A DNA stretch of 21,745 bases from Glomus cerebriforme (lineage: Eukaryota; Glomeromycota; Glomeromycetes; Glomerales; Glomeraceae): the NCBI GenBank assembly GCA_003550305.1, contig QKYT01000016.1:127844-149588 (forward strand). The letters run 5' to 3'. Positions 9,439 through 18,540 of this stretch are shown here, in pieces. The notes below the pieces were generated by a model. The model was not told the DNA's origin. It saw nothing but the letters and a program-made list of their open reading frames with translations, and made no database searches. Made by a program: the position numbers and the translations under genes. How positions within the stretch are numbered: position 1 is the stretch's first letter; every line of letters starts with the position of its first letter.

Positions 9439-10619
9439 GGGGGGCAACTCTCCCTGCTGATCCCTATGCCCATTTCTCCGAAGAAGTTTTGGAAAGAAAA
9501 GTTGCACTTTTTGGCCGTTTTGCTTTAAGAAAGCAGTTTTTTAGTCATAGGAAAAGTTGCTCTACGACATTGGACTTAACTAGAGAGATTTAAAAAATTT
9601 GTTATTTAGTGTTCGGCACACCAAGTTTCTTCGCAAGTCAAGTCAACATAATTTTCAGTCACCTACGTTTTTCTCAAAAGTTGATACCTGAGTGGCCGTT
9701 TGGTATTCTAAGGTACACTCTACATGCACAAGACGGACGGGTTGGACTTGTGGCTACTTTTGGTAGACCTAAGAGCAGGCCTAACGCAGAGTTCCTTTGG
9801 AAGTGTAGTAGTTTTTCACTGAGTTGTCATATGGACTTGGCTCAACAGGGAGAGGCTTTTCTGAAGTTTAAGTTTGGTAATAATTTCTCTTAATAAAATT
9901 TATATTTTCATTTTCTGTTGGTGGAAAGGTGTAAGGCATCAAGATTTTCAGGTTCGTGAAGACAAATACCGAACTGACTTTGGAACATAAACATATACCG
10001 CTATACCAAGTCTGCTAACTTTGGCTGTAGATTAGGAAGAACTACTGTGGAGTGGTGTTCTCTGGCGGGAGATGGGGGGGTACTGGAAATTTTGATTGAC
10101 AGTCGATCATCTGTTGATGATTGGTTCCCTTGTTGTAACACATTCCTAGGTTTTATTTCACAGATGGTGATCCCTATTTTTGCCCCTTAAGGTGACGTCA
10201 TTGTAGTTGAATAGAAAATTTAATAAAAAGAATAAAATGGTGCAGAAGACGTTGGGTACAGGGTCGGATGCGTTAAGTGGGTTCTTCTTGTGGGGGTGCT
10301 GGGAGCATAGATGATTATTTTTTCTGCAATAGGTATATCAAGGATCAGGATTCTTTGACAGGGTTGGGCGTAATTCAAATATAAATTCTGGGTAAGTAGT
10401 CAACTCGATTCATTGGAGCGATGGCACGTTTGGGCCGTGAGGAATTGGTCTATTCTGAGATTAACTCCTACCGGGACGGTTGTAGAAGGGATGGCTAAGG
10501 GTGTTCATCCTCAAGAGGTTGAGGCAAAGTACTAGGTGATGGCCTTCAGACGAAACAGTATAAGCAGTCGACTCGATTCATCTGGAGTATCTGTTAGGGT
10601 GACCTGGGACTGGTCTTGA
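9439..10619 (+). pseudogene. Broken unknown reading frame in the retroposed copy
   Basis: One frame (phase of 9438) is open in five long pieces: 9438-9590, 9594-9890, 9978-10187, 10374-10532 and 10536-10616. It ends at consecutive stops TGA TAG (10617-10622). Stops inside lie at 9591, 9891, 9975, 10188 and 10533, and there is probable frame slippage near 9980. A neighbouring frame reads like protein from 9928 to 9987 (RHQDFQVREDKYRTDFG). The pieces look like real protein, with W, H, C and G well represented: DPYAHFSEEVLERK, QDGRVGLVATFGRPKSRP, GRTTVEWCSLAGDGG, LERWHVWAVRNWSILRL and a C-terminal VSVRVTWDWS. About 390 codons remain of a protein that was longer at its N-terminus. I do not recognise the family. 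I see no reverse-transcriptase or DDE motifs. Confidence 0.55.
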
Positions 10620-11064
10620 TAGGGAAGTTGTAGAGGTAGAAGTAAGTTTTTTTTTCTTTCTTGTATCTTTTAGTTTTAGTTTTAGATAGTTCACCTTTCT
10701 TTCTGGAGGTTGGTACTAGTAGCCGGCTTCTTTAAATTCTCTTACAAAAGTGAGAAAGGTTTTTATAACATATCGTACTAGTTTGAAGACCCAATGTGTT
10801 TGTGGGGAGATATGGGGGGACTGATTGAAAGGTGTTTTTATTTGGGGCTAGCACTGGGGTGTGAGAGAGAATCAGAGCATACTAATATCTAGGGAGGTCT
10901 TGCTTTCAGTCCTCACTCTGAGGACTCATGTTACGTAAGTGCGACGCGTTAGAATTTTCCATTTAGTTAGAGGTTTTATTCTGTTCTATATTTCTTTATG
11001 TTATAGTTTACCGGGCATTGTCCACTGATTTACTTCAATAAAGAACATGATACGGTGCGTCTTC
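10620..11064 (+). other. 3' untranslated region of the retroposed transcript
   Basis: About 445 nt separate the terminal stops from the poly(A). At 10908-10926 there is a perfect 8-bp hairpin with a 3-nt loop (agtcctca-ctc-tgaggact). AATAAA is at 11037-11042. Confidence 0.5.
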
Positions 11065-11073
11065 AAAAAAAAA

Positions 11074-11089
11074 AAAATATGGTAAAAAT
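11074..11089 (+). repeat. Target-site duplication, right copy
   Basis: It matches 9423-9438 and follows the poly(A) run. Confidence 0.85.
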
Positions 11090-11559
11090 AAAAATATTAT
11101 ATCTTACAATTATTTAAAAACAAATTAAAAGTACTTTATTTTTTTGAATTAATTTCTTTCATTTTAATTATATATGTATAAATATTTTTTAAAAATATGT
11201 AAGTTATCAATATTAAATTCAGAATCAGTTTGTTATTTAAAATAATTAATCAAAATTCCTAACACATCAATTGCTTTTTTTTCTGATATTAATTATATTG
11301 CTTTATCTTTATTTTCATCATCACTAAGATTGCTTGGTGAAACTAAGAGGTTTAGCAAATAAACAAAATGATAAAATGTAGTAATTTGATAAAACTATAT
11401 TAAAGTCTTATTAAAAAATTAGCAAAATTTGATGAAAAGTAAAACCTGTCAAAACCTATTATAAATAACAAAACTGATGAAACTCTATAAAACTATAATA
11501 AACCTGTAATGATAAAACTAAGCATAAGATTTTAAAAGAGTTTAAATAATCAGTTCTAA
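11090..11559. other. AT-rich DNA between the retrocopy and the transposase relic
   Basis: No gene is seen. From 11370 to 11525 short words such as gataaaact and gatgaaa recur irregularly. This may be the eroded 3' end of the transposon at 11560-13230. Confidence 0.35.
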
Positions 11560-13230
11560 TCATCATTTTCTTCAATATTTAATTTTTTCAAATTATACCA
11601 TATTAATAATTTATTCTTTTGTAAAAAACTTTTCAGTTAAAATATCATGATCAAGTATCTAAAAATATTTAAGTACTTCATTATTAATTTCTAGTAATTC
11701 ATTAAGAAGAAATTCAATTTTATTTTCTTTCATAATATTACTTATTTTTATTATCAGAAAGTATAACTGTTTTAATCTAATAATTTTAAATTATTTTCTA
11801 ACTAATATTACTTTATGCCTTAGTAATATAATTGATTACTTCTTTAATATTTATAAATAAAATAATTTATTAATATTAATTTATAATAAATATAAATAAA
11901 TAATATTAACTTACTTAATTGTCCAAGCAAAGTGTAGGATCATTTATTATACAGAACTAAATAAATTTATATAAATATATTTTATTTACTATATTATTTT
12001 TTTTTCTTCTACTTACATCATTAAAATTTTTTTTTTTAAATTATATATTTCCTTTTACAAGTTTTTTTATTTTTAATACATTTTTTTTTATTACACATAT
12101 AATATAGTATATGCTTAGTATTTTATAATATTTATTTTATAACACTTTTTTTTTTGTATTAAATAATTATATAATATTAAATAATAATGATTATACTGTA
12201 TTTATACTAAAAATATTTTAGAATATTTTTATTTGATGGATTTCTAAATTAAATTTTTGCAATATAATATTATTTAAATGACAGATTTTAACAGTTTTTA
12301 TTTACCTAATATAATCAATTTCAGAATCAAATTTTCAAATTAAACCTCTACAAAATTTTTACTTATACTTAGTTTTAAAATTATATATAATTCTTGCATC
12401 TATATTAGGTTGTAAATAAGTAGTTGTATTTGATGATAAGTAAACAAGTTTAATATTAATAAGATTAATAATAGATTTTGCTTTTTTTTTTTGTTATTTA
12501 GATCTTTTTTTATTATCAGATTCTGATATTTCATTATTAGCTATTATCATTATTATCATTTTTTTTTTAAATCTTTTTGAATTAAAATAAGATTCAGTAT
12601 TATTAATAAAAAGCAAAATTTTTTGATATATTATATAAAAATAATAATCAAGATGCTTAAGCTATTCAATAAAAATATCTAATCTTATCCAAGTTTTTAA
12701 ATTTGCATGATATATAACAAAAAAAAATAATTTATTAATATTTTTGAAATATTTTAGATTTCATGATTTTCTAATAATTAAAGAATAAATTTTATAAGTT
12801 CTTATAGTATTTGTATAAAATAAAACAAAAACTTGAGTTTTATCCTAAAAATAAAATAAAAAATTAAATTAAAAATAAAATTTAATTATTAAATAGAATT
12901 ATAATAAAATTTACCATTTTATATTTTGCAATTGTACCAATATTTAATGTTTAGCTAAATTCTATTTAAAAAAAAAGTTCTGTTTTATTTGCATTATAAA
13001 TATCTTCTTTATCATATTTAGCTAAAAAAGTATATAAGTATACATATTTTTTTGAAAAAGTTTTAATAAAAGTACTATTAGTCTCTTCTGAAAATTTAAC
13101 TCTTTGAAATTCATTTAAACCTTTACATTCAATCATTAGTAAATTTTATTTGATCTTCTCAACATTTTTGCAAATTCTAATTCTTTTTATTGTAAAATTA
13201 TATTAGTCAAAAGAAGATAATAGTTACTGC
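11560..13230 (-). pseudogene. Decayed pogo/Tigger-type DDE transposase
   Basis: The fragments lie in order on the minus strand, shifted in frame and full of stops. ILQ.KELEFAKML (near 13150-13200) is the pre-catalytic region. KYDKEDIYNANKTELFF (near 12976-13030) matches the family's YNADETGLFF. LKYFKNINKLFFF and LKTWIRLDIFIE..LKHLDYY (near 12640-12770) follow. LLFINNTESYF (near 12585-12615) matches LLLVDNAPSH. INIKLVYLSSNTTTYLQP then DARIIYNFK (near 12370-12470) match the PPNTTSHLQPMDAGII block. INIKEVINYI (near 11830-11860) and IEFLLNELLEINNEVLKYF (near 11660-11720) are the C-terminal part. These transposases cut and paste elements at TA. Two of the three catalytic aspartates read as asparagine here, so it is dead. 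The identification rests on motif order recognised by eye. Confidence 0.75.
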
Positions 13231-14186
13231 TTGTAAAGTTCAAATTTGCAATACTTTATTAAGTTTAGAAAACTGAACAGAATAATTTTAAATATATATG
13301 AAATCTGTGAATTAAAAAAAATAGCTAATCACTTTCATAATTTTACCATATTTTTAAAATATAATAGTTAATCTATTAATATTTAATTTCTCATATTAAA
13401 AAATAAAGTTACATTATCTTGCTTTATATTACTATTTGATATTATATACAATCTTTTTTAATAATAGTATGAGTTTTTTTTATTTTTTGTAAATGAATAG
13501 GTAGCATTATATTTTTATAAAAAATTTATAAAGTTAAAAAATAAATATTTATAGAAAAAGAAAATTATTTCTACATTTTTTTATAATTATAAAAAGATAT
13601 TTTAAAACAAAATTTTTGTAAAAAAAAAAAAGAATATCAAGGATTATTAACTTAATAAAAAAAAGTTAATTTAAGATATGTGATATATTTTTTAAATATA
13701 TTTGTTCAATCATATAATGTGACTATAAAAAAAGAAATTTTTATATATGAATTATTATATTAAAACTAATAATTATTATGATAATGACTATAATTAATTT
13801 ATAATTATAAAAGAAACATTTTACTATATAAAAATTTAGGATCAAAATTAATGTAATTATGCAAAGATTATACTTATAGAGGGGGGTGACTATAGAAAAA
13901 AATAACTGTATTACTAATTAAATATTAGAAGTTTTATTTTTTCCATTATTTTAATTATATTAATTATTTTTATTGGTAATTTAATAGATAATAATTGCAA
14001 ATGCTAATATTTTTTATTTATGTTTTTATTTTTTTTATTATTTGTAAATAAATATTTATTTTTTTTATATTTTAAACTATTTATTAAACAAAATAAAAAA
14101 AAGCAATAGAATTTTATATATAATTTTATAAATTTACCAAAATTTCTTTAATAAATTAATAAATATAAAAGGCGATTTCTATTTGT
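13231..14186. other. AT-rich DNA with a possible transposon end, no gene
   Basis: Read on the minus strand, tatagtcacccccctctata (13875-13894) resembles the TACAGTCA..CCTCTATAA start of pogo-type ends. It may be the 5' terminus of the element whose transposase lies at 11560-13230. A second gtgactata lies at 13719-13727. I could not find a matching opposite end. The rest is A/T runs with no supported open frame. Confidence 0.35.
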
Positions 14187-14780
14187 ACATGGGGTGTTTG
14201 AACACGGTGTCATAATTCCGGCCAGAATTAAATGATCTTTAATAAAATTGCCTTTTTAGAAATTCATGTAACTCAAAATTCTATTTTCGAGAAAAATAAA
14301 ATTGCCTTTTTGGGGGGACGTCTAAAGCGGAGCAGAATCACGTGATCATAGTGCATATCTGTCACCCCCCGCGTCACACCTTCATTTCCATTTTTCCTAA
14401 GTATTCTAGGGACAAAATTTTTTCGATAGGTGAAATCCTATTTATCACCTGTTATTTGTCACATGCATAATTTCTTAATGCCATAATTCCGGCCAAAAAT
14501 TTTACGTAAATCACGTGATTCTGCTCTGCTTTAGACGTACCCCTTTTTGGATCGTATAATGTAGTACAATATTTCAAAAAGGATACTCTAGCCGGTATTA
14601 TAAAATCTGACCAAAATTAGGGATATGATGAATAACATGTGATGAATATGATTTCACACCTTGAAAAATTCTAAGTTCCTAGAATAAATAGAAAAAATAA
14701 AAACAGAAGGTGTGATACGGGGGGGGGGATAAATTATTATATAGTAAAAATCATGTGACCCGTATTCAGACATCCTGTGT
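14187..14780. mobile_element. Composite inverted-repeat (foldback/MITE) element
   Basis: The outer ends, acatggggtgtttgaacacgg (14187-14207) and acccgtattcagacatcctgtgt (14758-14780), are imperfect reverse complements. Further in, a second inverted pair links about 14365-14418 (ccccccgcgtcacaccttc then tattctaggga) with about 14672-14728 (tcctagaataa then gaaggtgtgatacgggg). The left side holds extra sequence compared with the right, which includes part of the inner element at 14312-14544. Direct repeats also occur inside: cataattccggcca at 14211 and 14482, and aataaaattgccttttt at about 14238 and 14296. The region is clearly more G+C-rich than its flanks and is non-coding. Confidence 0.65.
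14312..14544. mobile_element. Inner MITE with near-perfect 29-bp inverted ends
   Basis: The left arm 14318-14346 (acgtctaaagcggagcagaa then tcacgtgat) and the right arm 14510-14538 are inverted copies differing at one base of 29. G runs (GGGGGG left, CCCC right) cap the arms, and TTTTT flanks both sides as a possible short duplication. Each arm ends in the palindrome atcacgtgat. Its arms are far better preserved than those of the outer element, so it is probably younger. It has no coding capacity. Confidence 0.7.
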
Positions 14781-15126
14781 AAACTTAGAAATTTTCAATA
14801 TAAAATTATATAATAAAAATTACATAATGTAGTAAAATTAATCTTTGGTGAAATTTATCAAAGATAAGTATTAAACTAGTTTTAAATAATTAAATAATTT
14901 GTTTCTATACTTTTGGTATAATAATATTATATCTTTTTTTTTTTTAATCTAATAATCTTAAACTTTCTTTAAAAAAAAAATTTATAACTTATTATTTTTA
15001 TCAATAATTATTTCTAATTTTAATCTTAAATAATTTTTATTATATATAAAAAAACTTAATATAGAATGCAAATATTATAAATATTTATTTAAAATAATAA
15101 AAAATTTTATATAATTTTCTTTAATA
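14781..15126. other. AT-rich intergenic DNA, nothing recognised
   Basis: A/T tracts only. I see no open frame, RNA gene or clear repeat. Confidence 0.4.
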
Positions 15127-15299
15127 TATAGTCAATACTTAATATAATGAAGTAGATGTTTAGGCTAATCAGACTTTTATTATAAGAAAATTTAATACTA
15201 TAATGAATTTTCAGTATAGTATAACAAATTATTTGTTATACCGTAATAATACTGCAAAATCACAGATTAAATAAGTAATTTTTTTTTTAATTTTTTTTT

Positions 15300-15500
15300 T
15301 GTAAACTGGCTTTTTCTAATGTTCTCTTTCCTTTTTTTTTTTTTTTGTAGAAATGGCTTCTTGAACTTCAAAATAGATGATATTTCAGGTGGGTAAATGA
15401 TATTTTCTTTTTATTGTTTTGTTTTTGACTTTTGATAATATTTACTTTCTTTTTTTTTGTAGGAATGATCTTCTGAAAACTTTTGAATTATGGAACTCTT
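15300..15500 (+). repeat. Two splice-module-like units inside the outer element
   Basis: Two units about 116 bp apart have a T-rich tract and TAG followed by related words: gtagaaatggcttcttgaac (15347) and gtaggaatgatcttctgaaa (15461). The first unit also has ctaat upstream (15317) and CAG/GTGGGT after about 40 nt. This layout resembles the units at 1-925, but the sequence is too diverged to say whether they are homologous. Confidence 0.35.
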
Positions 15501-15740
15501 TTTAAATTAGCCTTGTAGAATAGATGCAATATTTGTTCTTTATAATACCATATTTTGTGGTAATTAAGCACCTTTTTTTGTTATAGGAGTGCTTAGTTTC
15601 AGTACTTTTTAACTGCGTCAATAATCACAATGATCATCTAATTGCTTTTGTGTAACAAATGATGATATAAAAATGCTCATGTGCTCCTCGTAATATGAAT
15701 CATATGCATAACCTGTTTCTTTCATATTTTATAAAAAAAT

Positions 15741-17382
15741 ATGATTAAAAAAGCTGTTAAATGAAGATAAGTTAAATAAGTTAAACAGTCTACTATATGC
15801 AAACAAGCTAAATTAGCTGCCAAATGTAAGCAAATTAAACATAAAAAAGCTACCACAACTAGACATTCATATTCTATTGAACAGAAAAAGAAAGTCATAG
15901 CTTACTCTAAGGATAATGGAAGAAACCTAACAGCGAGACATTTTCAACTTGACGCTAGCATAGTTGGTCGTCAGATGAAGGCAAGCGAAAAATAGATAAC
16001 TAAAACAAAAAGATATGCTTTAAAAGTTAGTTCTGGCTGAAAAGCATTTTACCTTGAAGCTGAAAAAAAGTTATACAATTGGATTATAAACTAACAAAAA
16101 CAGGGTTTGACCGTTACATATACAACTGTAAAAGTTACCATGTTTGATATTTTAAATGAACCAGAAATGATTGCACTTTATGATAATTCTACAGAAAATT
16201 TTAAGGCATCATTTCAGTGGTTAACTTCATTTATGAAAAGACAAATTATCTTTACGCTGATGCACAAAGATCTTTCAAAAACTACCAGAGCAGACCGAAG
16301 AGTCATTGGAAAAATTTTGACAATTCGTCATCCATCTTAGAATTAAAAAGTCTTTCAACCATCGTAATATTTTTAACATAGATGATACTCCTGTCTGGTT
16401 CAACATGTCAGGTAATTTCACTATTAACACAAAGGGTGATAAAACAGTTCATATCTGTAGAATGGATAACAAAAAAATTAGTTTACCATTGTCTTAACTT
16501 GTGCCGCAAGTAAATCGCATTCTTTTTACCACTCTTTAATTTATCTGAAACTTACAAGATTTCTTATAGTTTTGGTAATTAATGGTTATATTATAGACAG
16601 AAAAAAGCTACCTCCCATCTGCATTTTCAAAAGAAAGAGAATCTCACGTGGTGAATAAATTCCTGATGGCATTATTGTTTAGTTTCAGAAGAATGGATGA
16701 ATGGATTCGAATAAAATGAAGGATTATGTTGATTATCTTGTTGATGAAATCAATGAATTTGAGCTTCTGAAAATGATAGTTTACGATTCCTTTAAGGGGC
16801 ATTTGGAAGGGTCCGTAAAAGAGAAGTTCTGCGAAAATAGGTTTGATTTAGCCATGATTCCAGGCGGGTTGACAAATATCTGTCAACCTCTTGATATAGC
16901 GATTAACAAATCTTTTAAGGATAACTTGCACAAGAAGTGGTACCTATAGATGGCAAGTAGTGGTGCCAGAGAGACTACGGCTGGAAACCTGCAGCATGCT
17001 AGATTGAGTGAAGTTTACGGCTGGGTAAAACGTGCGTGAGACAATATTTCAGATAAAATAATTGTTCAATCTTTTAAGAAGTGTGGAATCTCAAATTCTT
17101 TAAATGAATTAAAGAATAATAATATTGATGAAATTGATGAAAATAAGGAATTTGTGATTGAGATGCGTAAAAATTTGGTTAATACATCACTACAAGCTAG
17201 GTATGAATTTTTTCTTAATGTATGTTTATTTTGTATTAATTGCATATTAATTGCAGTTTATTATTCTTTATAGTTTCGAAATGATCACCTTAGAAGATGG
17301 TTCTTTTTTTGAGATTGAGTTAAATCTTTTCATGTGTAATAGTGAGTTCGTTGATTTTGACAAAAAGGATTATTGGGATTAA
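15741..17382 (+). pseudogene. Pogo/CENP-B-like DDE transposase pseudogene with one intron
   Basis: The frame starting at ATG 15741 encodes a basic N-terminus and a CENP-B/Psq-type helix-turn-helix (SYSIEQKKKVIAYSKDNGR, near 15867-15925). It continues in frame to FKASFQWLTSFMKR (to about 16245) with stops near 15765-15785, 15993, 16038 and 16092. Frameshifts follow. The DDE core is then recognisable: NIDDTPVWFNMSGNF (from 16375), IVYDSFKGHLEGSVKEKF (from 16776), MIPGGLTNICQPLDIAINK (from 16854). The catalytic aspartates at 16381-16383, 16785-16787 and 16893-16895 are all kept. Further stops lie at 16947 and 17037. A GT..AG intron of 73 nt (17201-17273) joins a last exon in frame, ending EFVDFDKKDYWD and TAA 17380-17382. 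Length and order fit a pogo-family transposase of about 500 residues. The many stops and shifts make it non-functional. Confidence 0.85.
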
Positions 17383-17406
17383 ATAAATAAGGCTTTCGCA
17401 ACTAAG

Positions 17407-17407
17407 N
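17407..17407. other. Ambiguous base (n)
   Basis: The only undetermined base in the window lies 25 nt after the transposase stop. It marks a sequencing or assembly uncertainty, not a biological feature. Confidence 0.95.
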
Positions 17408-17797
17408 CACTTTTAATAAATAAATATAATAATTGTTTTACATCATTTGCATTACATCATTACATTACAATTTTTTATAAATACTTTATAGGGTGCTTAT
17501 TTTAGATACTATTTAAAATGCAGGGGTGCTTAATTTTGGGGTGCTTTATAACAGCAAAATACGGTAATATCCATCTTGCAAAATTTTCATTATATTAAAA
17601 AAAAAATTCACTATAAATAAAATTTATTATAAAAAAAGACATTTAGTATATGCAGTTCATATATTTTACATATAATATTATACTGTATATCATTAATTTT
17701 TTTCATATATTATAATTCATTTCATAATCCATACTGGTAATTCACTGTATTGAATTATTTGCTATATCAAAAATTCATTATATCAAGTGTGACTGTA

Positions 17798-18242
17798 TAT
17801 AAAATAAAAAAATACTTTTAAGAAAAAAAAATCATATATAATAATAATAAGTATTTTAATTAATAAATCAATCAATAATAAAAATAAAATTTAACAAGAA
17901 TATTTTATATAATAGCTATAAGAAAATTCAATTAATCAAAAATAAAAAAAAATAATGTTATACAATTAAAATAATAAAGATAAATTAATAAATCCTTATT
18001 CAATATTATATTGTATACTAGTAATAATATGAAATTAATATTAAATTAATAAACTATTTATTTATATTATATACTTAAATTAAATACAAATATTACAGAA
18101 TAAAAAATAAAAATAAGTATATAAAAACATTTATAAAATATATACTATAGTGTTAAATACTGGTAATGTGATTTTATTAAGTATACAAAAGTCAAAATTT
18201 TTTTGAAATGTTTTTGTTGTAATTCTATACTACCACTACAGA
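17798..18242. other. AT-rich intergenic DNA, nothing recognised
   Basis: A/T tracts with no supported gene, RNA or repeat. Confidence 0.4.
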
Positions 18243-18540
18243 TTTCAGAAATAAGATGGATAATTCGCAATTTAATCTGTGTACACGAAAAAGAAATCAG
18301 AAAAACATGGTAGAAAAAGAACGGTACTTGCTGTCAAAAAGTATTGGAATAGTAAAGATCGAACCCCTAAACATAAAATTACAAAACAGAGTTATGAACG
18401 CATTTGTAACGTTTGAGTATAAGTTATATTTTGGATTAAATTTACTTTCATTTTGATTACCTACAAAAGCGGAGAATTATGATATAAATATGATATTAAG
18501 ATTTCTAAGATTTATTTTTCTAAGATGTATAGTATATCCT
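18243..18540 (+). pseudogene. Truncated duplicate of the Myb-like gene's last exon and 3' flank
   Basis: From about 18295 to 18535 the DNA matches 6000-6245 closely, by eye near 90%. It covers the recognition-helix part (LAVKKYWNSKDRTPKHKITK in the broken frame; AVKNYWNSK in the intact gene), the stop region and about 90 bp of 3' flank (gatttctaagatttatt). About 20 bp of the exon 4 equivalent, around codon W84, are missing, which shifts the frame. The 66-codon open frame here (18256-18456) starts in an unrelated frame and is not a gene. The left part (18256-18290) resembles both Myb exon 4 and the remnant at 5012-5045. Repeat 1 and the first three exons are absent. Confidence 0.75.

Larger units (their letters stand above)
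9439..11073 (+). mobile_element. Retroposed polyadenylated transcript copy, about 1.63 kb, G+C-rich
   Basis: Three hallmarks of LINE-type target-primed reverse transcription are visible: a 16-bp direct duplication at both borders, a poly(A) run at the right border (from 11065), and AATAAA at 11037-11042, 22 nt before it. Sampled 60-base lines inside run from 33 to 52% G+C, against 12% in a sampled flanking line. G clearly exceeds C on the plus strand. The insert starts abruptly with GGGGGG inside what looks like coding sequence, so the copy is probably 5'-truncated. It could be a processed copy of a cellular mRNA, the 3' part of a LINE, or cDNA of a foreign RNA such as a mycovirus. I cannot decide between these by eye. 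Confidence 0.85.
15546..17566 (+). mobile_element. Pogo-like (Tc1/mariner superfamily) DNA transposon, 2.0 kb, inactive
   Basis: Imperfect 25-bp inverted ends match at 20 of 25 positions: ccatattttgtggtaattaa then gcacc (15548-15572) on the left, and the inverse of ccgtattttgctgttataaa then gcacc (17540-17564) on the right. TA lies immediately outside both ends (15546-15547 and 17565-17566), the hallmark of TA-targeting elements. GGTGCTTA/TAAGCACC words are repeated just inside both ends (near 15565, 15588, 17494, 17523 and 17540) and may be transposase-binding sites. The element carries the transposase pseudogene 15741-17382 in forward orientation and sits inside the older element 15127-17797. 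Confidence 0.8.
15127..17797. mobile_element. Older TA-flanked inverted-repeat element split by a later transposon
   Basis: The right end reads ataatgaa... inverted, finishing caagtgtgactg (to 17795) followed by TA. The left end (15127-15150) reads TA then tagtcaatacttaatataatga, its imperfect inverse. A further stretch, tataatgaattttcagtata (near 15200-15219), also resembles the inverted right end, so the left boundary could lie later, near 15185. A palindrome, gtataacaaat-t-atttgttatac, is at 15219-15241. Without the pogo-like element inside (15548-17564), the remainder is about 650 bp and non-coding, as expected of a non-autonomous Tc1/mariner-type element. Confidence 0.5.

Noticed and set aside
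18256..18456. 66-codon open frame as an independent small gene
   Set aside because: It starts in a frame different from the Myb frame and runs through a shifted copy of Myb exon 4; it is a by-product of the deletion.
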